Source: Elstera sp044372965 (GTDB taxonomy: Bacteria > Pseudomonadota > Alphaproteobacteria > Elsterales > Elsteraceae). Taken from it: DNA of 6,135 nt. The notes beneath the pieces are model-generated. The model was not told the origin of the DNA, did not search any database, and was given only the letters and a program-made list of their open reading frames with translations. The DNA lies in contig NZ_JBILQX010000196.1 of assembly GCF_044372965.1 (NCBI RefSeq), positions 1 to 6,135 on the forward strand. The letters run 5' to 3'. The first letter of the stretch is position 1. The number at the start of each line of letters is the position of its first letter. Shown here in pieces: positions 1 through 5,503 of this stretch. The position numbers were made by a program, and so were the translations under genes.

Positions 1-597
1 GGTGCTATGAAGCGCACGGACGCGGTGACGTATAAAACTAATTACCGCGTGGTGCTGCCCGCAGGCGATAGCCGCCCGATCCTGATCGATCAAGCGCGCC
101 CGCTCCCGCCCGCCGTGCTGACCGCCCCGACGCAGGGCGTGAAGGAAACCCAACGCGGCTATCGCTTTACGCTGACCGGCGGTGAGGATCGGTCGCTCGA
201 TGTCGTGATCGACCGGATCAATTCCACCGAGATCGACTTGCTCCGTCCGGACGTGAATTGGACCATCCTTGCGGCCTCGGCAACCGAGTATCCGCCCGCC
301 GTTCAAACGGCGCTCAAACAGGCGCAAGCCATCAATACCCGGCTGGACACCGCCCAGAAGGAGGCGTCCAGCCGCCGCGAGGCGCGCAGCGCGACCGAGG
401 CTGAACAAAAGCGCCTGCGCGACAGCCTGCCCGCCGTTCCCGCCAATTCCGACCTCGCGCGCCGCTATTTGAAAGACTTGACCGCCGTCGAAGATAAGCT
501 CGCCGAGCAACAGAAAGGCATCGAAGCGATGCAGGCCGTCGCAACTGCCGCTAAGAAAGAGTTGGATGACTTCCTCGCTGCCCTCACCATCCCCTAA
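1..597 (+). CDS. DUF4139-like protein, C-terminal part (5' end outside window)
   Basis: The reading frame is open from base 1 (Gly-Ala precede the first Met at base 7), and the Met at base 7 has no obvious ribosome binding site, so this is most likely the C-terminal ~198 residues of a longer protein. The first ~90 visible residues look beta-rich: a YRVVLPAG segment followed by a second YRFTLTGGEDRSLDV segment. The rest, from about residue 95, is charged and alanine-rich, with the heptad-like spacing of a helical coiled coil, including an LRDSLPAVPANSDLARRYL stretch. This order (a 'YR..LPAG...' beta segment, then a coiled coil with an LR..L.AVP..SDL.RRYL pattern) is what I recall from the C-terminus of DUF4139-domain proteins, a family of unknown function. 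No catalytic residues are visible. It ends with TAA at 595-597 inside the start of queG, a 32-bp overlap in a different frame that suggests co-transcription. The family assignment rests on memory of the pattern; coding status is solid. Confidence 0.7.
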   Translation, partial: GAMKRTDAVTYKTNYRVVLPAGDSRPILIDQARPLPPAVLTAPTQGVKETQRGYRFTLTGGEDRSLDVVIDRINSTEIDLLRPDVNWTILAASATEYPPAVQTALKQAQAINTRLDTAQKEASSRREARSATEAEQKRLRDSLPAVPANSDLARRYLKDLTAVEDKLAEQQKGIEAMQAVATAAKKELDDFLAALTIP

Positions 598-1801
598 AGA
601 AACCTTCCGCGCCTTTCTGCGGGGGGCGGCGCTGGCGGAGGGCTTCGATGCGGTGGGTTTCGCCCCCGCCTCGGTGCCCGCGCGGGCGGCGGACGCCTTG
701 CGTGGGTTCCTCGCCGAAGGCCGTCACGGCGATATGGGCTGGATGGAGGCCCACGCCGACCGCCGCGAAGACCCACAAACCCTGTGGCCGGAGGCGCGGT
801 CGGTGCTCGTCGTCGGGCAGAATTATGCGCCGGGGCACGATCCGTTAGCGCTGCTGGACCGGCCCGAACGCGGCGCGATTTCGGTTTATGCGCGCAACAA
901 GGATTATCACGACCTGATGAAAGCCCGCCTGCGCGCCCTTGCGGGCAAAGCCGTGGCGGAAGCCGCGCGGCTGGGGCTGGAATGCGACGTGAAACTCTTC
1001 GTCGATACTGCCCCGGTGATGGAAAAGCCCCTCGCGGTGCAAGCGGGCCTTGGCTGGCAGGGTAAGCACACGAATATGGTCAGCCGTAGCTTCGGCTCCT
1101 GGCTGCTGCTGGGCGAACTCTTCCTCTCGGTCGATCTTGAGCCGGACGAAGCCGAGCCCGACCATTGCGGCCGCTGCACCCGCTGCCTCACCGCCTGCCC
1201 CACGGCGGCCTTCCCCGCGCCCTATCAGTTGGACGCGCGCCGCTGTGTCGCCTATCTCACCATCGAGCATAAGGGTGTTATCCCCGCCGAATTGCGCCCC
1301 CTGATGGGCAATCGCATCTACGGCTGCGACGATTGCCTCGCCGTCTGCCCGTGGAACAAATTCGCGCAAAAAACGCGGGAGGCAGCCTTCTTCCCCCGCA
1401 TCGAACTGACCGCCCCGCGCCTCGCCGAATTGGCTGCGCTGGACGATGCCAGCTTCCGCACCCTATTTGCCGGCTCGCCGATCAAACGCACGGGCCGGGC
1501 GCGGTTTGTGCGCAACGTGCTCATCGCTATCGGCAATAGCGGCTTATTGGAACTGGTTCCGGTGGTGGAAGCCCGCCTCGCCGACGACAGCCCGCTGGTG
1601 CGCGGCATGGCGGTTTGGGCGCTGGGACGGCTCGCGCCGGAACGGCTAGCCGGGGGCTGCGATGCCGCCGAGCCTGATGAAACGGTTCGGGCCGAGTGGG
1701 AACTTTCTATCAGGGGCTTTGCCCCCGATACCCCAACCAAAGGGCTGTCGCCCTTTGGAAACCCTACCCCTTCACCCGCATCGGCAACCCCGCCACCATA
1801 A
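566..1801 (+). CDS. queG: Epoxyqueuosine reductase QueG
   Basis: QueG is a cytosolic iron-sulfur and cobalamin enzyme that reduces epoxyqueuosine to queuosine at tRNA wobble position 34, the last step of queuosine synthesis. The 411-residue product shows the family layout: an N-terminal domain with VDTAPVMEK (147 is the conserved Asp of the usual VDTGP motif), then GWQGKHTN (163-170), and a double ferredoxin-type cluster region with C201-x2-C204-x2-C207-x3-C211, C227 and C254-x2-C257-x3-C261-P, enough cysteines for two 4Fe-4S clusters. A C-terminal HEAT-like segment follows (about 310-378, including RNVLIAIGNSG and VRGMAVWALGRL). The ATG at 566 is preceded by an AAAGAG purine run and is the only start that keeps the conserved N-terminus. 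It overlaps the upstream gene by 32 bp. The expected end is near the RAEWEL motif (375-380; E. coli QueG is about 379 aa, from memory); the last ~31 residues are encoded by a hairpin repeat and are probably non-functional. The 3' end overlaps convergent cobU by 38 bp. Confidence 0.97.
   Translation: MTSSLPSPSPKETFRAFLRGAALAEGFDAVGFAPASVPARAADALRGFLAEGRHGDMGWMEAHADRREDPQTLWPEARSVLVVGQNYAPGHDPLALLDRPERGAISVYARNKDYHDLMKARLRALAGKAVAEAARLGLECDVKLFVDTAPVMEKPLAVQAGLGWQGKHTNMVSRSFGSWLLLGELFLSVDLEPDEAEPDHCGRCTRCLTACPTAAFPAPYQLDARRCVAYLTIEHKGVIPAELRPLMGNRIYGCDDCLAVCPWNKFAQKTREAAFFPRIELTAPRLAELAALDDASFRTLFAGSPIKRTGRARFVRNVLIAIGNSGLLELVPVVEARLADDSPLVRGMAVWALGRLAPERLAGGCDAAEPDETVRAEWELSIRGFAPDTPTKGLSPFGNPTPSPASATPPP
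1711..1763. repeat. Double-hairpin GC-rich repeat at the queG/cobU junction
   Basis: Two adjacent inverted repeats lie between the end of the conserved part of queG and the cobU stop codon. The first is GGGGC-TTT-GCCCC (1713-1725, 5-bp arms). The second has perfect 9-bp arms (1737-1745 and 1750-1758) around a TGTC loop. The spacer is C-rich (CCCCCGATACCCCAA), and AAACCC follows the second hairpin. This two-hairpin plan, at the 3' ends of genes, resembles dispersed extragenic palindromes I associate with Rhodospirillales genomes. That is recollection, and copy number cannot be judged from one window. It is translated as the queG tail (around residues 383-400). Confidence 0.5.
1737..1758. terminator. 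Candidate bidirectional transcription terminator hairpin
   Basis: A perfect 9-bp stem with a 4-nt loop (arms CCAAAGGGC and GCCCTTTGG) sits 5 nt beyond the cobU stop codon on the minus strand and near the end of queG on the plus strand, where two converging transcripts must stop. No U-tract follows on either strand (AAACCC on plus; TTGGGG on minus), so it is not a canonical intrinsic terminator. It could instead act as a 3'-end-stabilising structure or simply be part of the repeat. Confidence 0.4.
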
Positions 1802-2282
1802 ACACGACTTCCCCCACCTCTGCCGCCAAACGCTGATGGAGGCGCCCAACCGCATCCCGGAACCGGCGGGCGAGGGCATTATCGGGGACGATGCCGAGGC
1901 CGACTTCGTTCGACACGAGGGCGACCGGCACGGGGCAGGCGGCAAGCACGGCGAGGAGGCTGGGGAGTTCCTCTTCCGGGCTATGCTCGGCCAAAATCAG
2001 ATTGCTCGCCCAGAGGGTGAGGCAATCCACAAGGATCGGGTGCCCGTCTGCCCCCGCCGCCGCAATCGCGCGCGGCAAATCCATTGGGGCTTCGATCAGC
2101 CGCCAGTCTGGCCCGCGTTCGGCCCGATGCTGGGCGATGCGCGTGTCCATTTCGGCATCGAAGGCTTGGGCGGTGGCAATATAGGTGCGCGGGGAGCCCC
2201 AGGCTTCCACGCGCGCCTGCGCATAGGCGCTTTTGCCGGAGCGCGCCCCGCCGAGAACGAACAGGCGCGGGAGCAGGCTCAC
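1764..2282 (-). CDS. cobU: Bifunctional adenosylcobinamide kinase / adenosylcobinamide-phosphate guanylyltransferase
   Basis: CobU (CobP in Pseudomonas nomenclature) phosphorylates adenosylcobinamide and then attaches GMP to give AdoCbi-GDP, for assembly of the nucleotide loop of adenosylcobalamin in the cytosol. With the GTG start at 2282 the product is 172 aa, close to the usual ~180. It carries the P-loop GGARSGKS (11-18) on the first beta strand (LFVLGG), YIATAQ (34-39), a R48-x3-H52-R motif whose His is the candidate GMP-accepting residue, VDCLTLW (85-91, Asp86), the family signature SNEVGLGIVP (124-133), and RRFRDAVGRLHQ (139-150). An in-frame ATG at 2426 would add 48 residues that overlap the hemY coding region and match nothing in the family, so GTG is preferred. 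GTG overlaps the hemY TGA as GTGA, a classic coupled-start arrangement. No cobalamin riboswitch could fit in front of it. Other cob genes are not in the window. Confidence 0.95.
   Translation of the reverse strand: MSLLPRLFVLGGARSGKSAYAQARVEAWGSPRTYIATAQAFDAEMDTRIAQHRAERGPDWRLIEAPMDLPRAIAAAGADGHPILVDCLTLWASNLILAEHSPEEELPSLLAVLAACPVPVALVSNEVGLGIVPDNALARRFRDAVGRLHQRLAAEVGEVVFMVAGLPMRVKG
2279..2282 (-). promoter_or_regulatory. GTGA stop/start overlap coupling hemY to cobU
   Basis: The cobU start GTG (2282-2280) and the hemY stop TGA (2281-2279) share bases. The sequence just upstream on the minus strand (GCGCTTCTGCC) has no good Shine-Dalgarno match, so cobU translation probably depends on ribosomes finishing hemY. 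The overlap is seen directly; the coupling is inference. Confidence 0.7.
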
Positions 2283-3601
2283 GGCAGAAGCGCAGGCGCG
2301 GTCAGGGCCGTGCTCGGCGGCGTGGCTGGAGAGCTTGCCCCCCATTGGTGCGTGCCGACCTGGCCGCAGGCGGGGCAGATCGGCTCCCAGGTTTGCGCCG
2401 GGGTGCCGCAGGCGGCGCAACGCCAACCGGGGTTCGGCGCGGCGCTTTGGGCGTCGGCTTGGAACTGAAGCGCCTGGGCGTGGTTCTGATGTTCAGCTTC
2501 GGCGAGATCGGCCAGGGCCAAAAGCGCACGCCTTTCGGTGGCGGGGGCGGCGCGGGCAAGGTCCAGATGGCGGCGGGCTTCCCCCCACAGGCGCGCGTCG
2601 AAGGCGGCTTTGCCCAGCGCAAGCTCGGCTTCCGGGTGCTGATTGGCGGCCCGGAGGAGTTTTTCCGCCTGCCGGTAACGCCCGAGCGCGTCGGTCGCGG
2701 TGAGCAGGAACGGCAGGAAATCAGAGTGCGGGTGCTTGCGCCAGTGCTTTTCGGCCCAGGCGCGGGCTTCGTCGGCGCGGCCTTCGGTTTGCAGCAGCCG
2801 GGCTTTGGCGAGCAGGGCGGGCTCGAACTCCTTATCGGCGCTCAAAGCGTCATCGACCGCGACCAGGGCCGCGCCGGGCGCGCCCGCCGCCTCATGGGCC
2901 TGGGCTTCGGCGAGGGCGGCAACGGCTTGGCGATGGTGACGCTCGGGCGCGGCGAGGGCATCGCCGCCAAGCTCTAACGCCTGCCGATAATCGGCCCAAT
3001 CGCCGCGCTGGGCGGCGAGATCGAGCCGCGCCTGAAGAATGGCGGGGGCATTGGGTTTCAGGCTTTGGGCGTGACGAACGGCCACCAGGGCGGCGTCGAG
3101 GTTCCCGGCGGCGCGCTCCACCGTCACCAGCCCGCGCCACCCCAGAAAGGCGGCGCGCGGCTGCTCGGTGAGATCGGTGAAGGCTTTGCGGGCCGTCTCT
3201 AAATCTTGATCGAGCAGCGCAGTTTGCGCCGTTAATAGCAGGGCCAGGGGACGGTCGCCCAAGCCTTGATAGACGCGCTTGATCGCCAATCGGGCGGGAC
3301 CGGCTTCCCCTGCGGCGAGCGCGAGAAACCCGTCGGTGAGCGCGTCCATGCCCGCTTCCCGCTGCTTCCAGCGCCGCGCCCGGGCCCAGGCGCGCGGCCC
3401 GGCGCGGAGAGCGGTGAACAGATAAATCAGCCCATAGAACAGCAGCGCCAGGGCAAAACTGCCACCGATCAGAAGGGCCGGGGAGGTGTCGATCTGCCAG
3501 CCTTCCCAAGCGATGCTGACGCTGCCGGGGTGATTGGCGAGCCAAACGAAGCCCGCGACCAGTAGCGCGAGTTTCAGCAGCAGAAATAGGAGCGCGCGCA
3601 T
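2279..3601 (-). CDS. hemY: HemY-type inner-membrane TPR protein with C-terminal zinc ribbon
   Basis: This 440-aa protein is the proteobacterial HemY of COG3898, not the Bacillus protoporphyrinogen oxidase of the same name. It shows two hydrophobic helices (about 3-22 and 40-63) separated by a short NHPGSVSIAWEGW loop typical of the family. A basic stretch follows (RAWARARRWKQRE, 70-82), then a long alanine-rich TPR-like helical region (about 85-385) including AFLGWRGL, RHAQSLKPNAPAIL and FEPALLAKARLL. The C-terminus has C395-x2-C398 and C409-x2-C412 (WRCAACG...CPACG), a rubredoxin/zinc-ribbon-like metal site as found in alphaproteobacterial HemY and reminiscent of LapB; about 20 low-complexity residues follow. 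The helical repeats should face the cytoplasm. Its biochemical role in heme synthesis is unresolved; a scaffold or quality-control role is plausible. The ATG at 3601 begins 2 nt after the stop of the hemD fusion, and its TGA overlaps cobU by 4 nt. Confidence 0.93.
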   Translation of the reverse strand: MRALLFLLLKLALLVAGFVWLANHPGSVSIAWEGWQIDTSPALLIGGSFALALLFYGLIYLFTALRAGPRAWARARRWKQREAGMDALTDGFLALAAGEAGPARLAIKRVYQGLGDRPLALLLTAQTALLDQDLETARKAFTDLTEQPRAAFLGWRGLVTVERAAGNLDAALVAVRHAQSLKPNAPAILQARLDLAAQRGDWADYRQALELGGDALAAPERHHRQAVAALAEAQAHEAAGAPGAALVAVDDALSADKEFEPALLAKARLLQTEGRADEARAWAEKHWRKHPHSDFLPFLLTATDALGRYRQAEKLLRAANQHPEAELALGKAAFDARLWGEARRHLDLARAAPATERRALLALADLAEAEHQNHAQALQFQADAQSAAPNPGWRCAACGTPAQTWEPICPACGQVGTHQWGASSPATPPSTALTAPALLP

Positions 3602-3603
3602 GA

Positions 3604-5493
3604 TTACGGCCCCACTTTCGCAAGCTGGCCGATCGTATGATCGAGCAGACGCGCGGCAAACCGTTCGGCATCGCGGCGCTCTTTGATCGCAGCGAGGAAA
3701 GGTTCGGCGGCGGCGCGCAGGTCGGCGGCGGCCCCTTCAAAGGTGAGCAGCGCCGCGTCCCACTCATTGCGGCTGAGGTGCGCGTCGAGTTTCGCCAGTC
3801 GTGCGTCCAGCCCATCGCCTACGGGAACATCGGTGCGGCGGATCACGATGAGATGGCCAGTGAAGCGCGCGATTTCCTGCCGCCAACCGCTTTCGCCCGA
3901 GGCCAGTTCGGCGGCCTTCACCGCGCTCACGAGGTCCGGGAAGCGGGCGCGCAGGGCCTCGCCGGTGGGAACGCCGGTCGCGGCCAGCGCGTCGAGCCCG
4001 GCGACCGAGCCCATCAACTCGGCATCCTGTGCCCCTAAACTCGCCAGCAGGCGAATCGCGTCGGCGAACGGCACGCCTTGCGCAACGGCGCTATTGACGC
4101 GCAGGGCGGCGACGGCAAGGGCGGCCTGTTTCACCAGCGCGCGGGTGGTCTCCTCGGTCGCGCTGCGGGCTTGCGTTACGCGCTGAAGATAATCGGCCAT
4201 TTGTTCCGAAAGGCGCGCCGAGCGTTCGGAGAGGGCGGCGAGGCTGGTCGCATCCGCCGTGCCGCGTAGGGCTTGCTCGAAGCCCTCCACCCGGCGGCGC
4301 AGGGCGGCAATCGCTTCGGGATCACTGGCGGGAACGGGGACCGCGACCGGGCGGTTTTCGACGGCGGCAAGGCGTTCGGTGAGCTTATCGAGATCGGCGC
4401 GCAGGGCGGCCTCATCGGCAGGGCGGGGAAGTGCCGCGAGCGTTCGCTCCAGCGCATCGACGCGCAGCACCAGGGATCGATCCGGGGCGGGGGCGGGGGG
4501 AACCATGGCCGCGACCCACTGCTCCCGCGTCGCAAAGCCAATTCCGCCGAGCGCTACCACGGCAATGACGCCGCCGAGCAGCCCGGCGATCATTCCGCCG
4601 CTGGAACCGGATTTAGCGGCTTTCGGGGGGGCTGCGGGCGGGGGAAGCGCTGCCGGAGCGTCCGCGCGCGCCCGATCCTGACGTGTTTCGGCCTTCGGGG
4701 CATCGGCAGGGGGAAGGACGGGTTCGGACATTGTTTCCTCGCGGGGGGCGGACGGAACGGCAGAGACGGCGGGCAGCAGCCCCAGCAGGGCCTCGCCCAA
4801 TGGATGGGGAGCAACCTGCACCGAGCGATACGCCAGCGCGAGCGCCTTGGCAACCGCCGGTGATAGGCAATAGGCGGTGAGGGCCTTGGCCACCTCCCCG
4901 CCGATCCCCCGGTGAAGCGCCGCTTCGAAGGCCGTCGCCGAGCGGGGGGAATAGAGCAAGACACCCTCGACCGTGCCAGCCGCCAAGGCGGCTTCGGCCT
5001 CGTCGGTCAGCCGGTCCACGGTTTCGGCGCGGTAGAGGGTGCAACTATCGACGGTGAACCCGGCGTCGCGCAGCATCGGGGCGGGATCGACGGCGAGCGT
5101 CTCGCCGCGTAGGTGCAGCAGCTTGCCTTCGTCCGGGTCGAGCCGGTCACTGACATAATTGACCAGCACCAGCGCGTCGCCATCGGCGCTTTCGACGCGG
5201 GTGAAGCCGAGGGCGCGGGCGCGGGCTGCCGTATGCTCCCCCACCGCCATAATCAAATCGCTCCGCCGGTCGGTGCTTTGGGCGAGGGCGCGCACACCAT
5301 TGGCGGAGGTGACGATCAAACCAAGATAGTCGCCAAGATCGGGCAGAACGGCGTCCGGGATCGGGGCAATCGCCAAGAGCGGGGTGATGATCGGCCTAAA
5401 GCCGCGCCGCTGGAGCTTTTCCGCCGTTGCCGCCGCATCCTCGGCGGGCCGGGTGATGAGAAGCCCCAGGGGCGATTTTTGGCGGGTGGGCAT
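3604..5493 (-). CDS. hemD: Uroporphyrinogen-III synthase fused to a mitofilin/HemX-like membrane protein
   Basis: One continuous 629-codon frame encodes two proteins usually made separately. Residues 9-~248 are HemD, which cyclises and inverts ring D of hydroxymethylbilane to give uroporphyrinogen III in the cytosol. Seen are LLITRP (11-16), IVTSANGVRAL, LLHLRGE, TLYRAE, VLLYSPRSATAF and CLSPAVAKAL. A Pro/Ala-rich linker (about 256-294) leads to one membrane helix (about 301-321), a coiled-coil-like region (about 340-455) and a C-terminal mitofilin-type region (about 456-629) with ALRVNSAVAQGVPFADAI and GVPTGEALRARFPDLV, as in alphaproteobacterial COG4223/Mic60 proteins. Topology would put HemD in the cytoplasm and the coiled coil in the periplasm. 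ATG 5493 is chosen because it lies 10 nt after the hemC stop, with AAGAG upstream, and starts just before the HemD fold; the in-frame ATG at 5544 would lie inside hemC. A strong internal start exists at 4731 (375 aa), so the membrane part may also be made alone. hemY follows after 2 nt. Confidence 0.93.
   Translation of the reverse strand: MPTRQKSPLGLLITRPAEDAAATAEKLQRRGFRPIITPLLAIAPIPDAVLPDLGDYLGLIVTSANGVRALAQSTDRRSDLIMAVGEHTAARARALGFTRVESADGDALVLVNYVSDRLDPDEGKLLHLRGETLAVDPAPMLRDAGFTVDSCTLYRAETVDRLTDEAEAALAAGTVEGVLLYSPRSATAFEAALHRGIGGEVAKALTAYCLSPAVAKALALAYRSVQVAPHPLGEALLGLLPAVSAVPSAPREETMSEPVLPPADAPKAETRQDRARADAPAALPPPAAPPKAAKSGSSGGMIAGLLGGVIAVVALGGIGFATREQWVAAMVPPAPAPDRSLVLRVDALERTLAALPRPADEAALRADLDKLTERLAAVENRPVAVPVPASDPEAIAALRRRVEGFEQALRGTADATSLAALSERSARLSEQMADYLQRVTQARSATEETTRALVKQAALAVAALRVNSAVAQGVPFADAIRLLASLGAQDAELMGSVAGLDALAATGVPTGEALRARFPDLVSAVKAAELASGESGWRQEIARFTGHLIVIRRTDVPVGDGLDARLAKLDAHLSRNEWDAALLTFEGAAADLRAAAEPFLAAIKERRDAERFAARLLDHTIGQLAKVGP
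4729..4743 (-). promoter_or_regulatory. Internal ribosome binding site and ATG at the HemD/mitofilin boundary
   Basis: On the minus strand, GAGGAAACA directly precedes an in-frame ATG (4731-4729), placing GAGG 5 nt from the start codon. It begins MSEPVLPPADAP, a plausible N-terminus for a stand-alone mitofilin/COG4223 protein, and falls where the HemD domain has just ended. The Shine-Dalgarno match is better than those in front of hemD (AAGAG) or hemY (weak). Whether it is used is inference. Confidence 0.55.
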
Positions 5494-5503
5494 CGGCGCG
5501 CTC

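Noticed and set aside
2279..2426. Upstream ATG at 2426 as the cobU start
   Set aside because: It would add 48 residues overlapping the hemY C-terminus. The GTG at 2282 gives the normal family length and the GTGA overlap.
2084..2977. Long plus-strand open frame (297 codons) and a similar one at 1662-2468 opposite cobU and hemY
   Set aside because: Both lie antisense to well-supported genes. They read as low-complexity Arg/Gly/Ala-rich protein with no recognisable motif, as expected from GC-rich third-position bias.
2892..3815. Minus-strand open frame (307 codons) in a different frame across the hemY/hemD-fusion junction
   Set aside because: It is an out-of-frame shadow of two real genes, Arg/Pro/Ser-rich, and crosses both the fusion stop and the hemY start.
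4484..4500. G-rich tract of three G-runs (4, 5 and 6 G) separated by single C, a possible quadruplex
   Set aside because: It is the complement of Pro/Ala codons in the linker after the membrane helix of the fusion protein, so composition explains it; no promoter or other element is nearby.
4625..4631. Run of seven G, considered as a slippage or phase-variation site
   Set aside because: The frame is intact on both sides and encodes the expected Pro/Ala linker. A single short homopolymer in a GC-rich genome is weak evidence.
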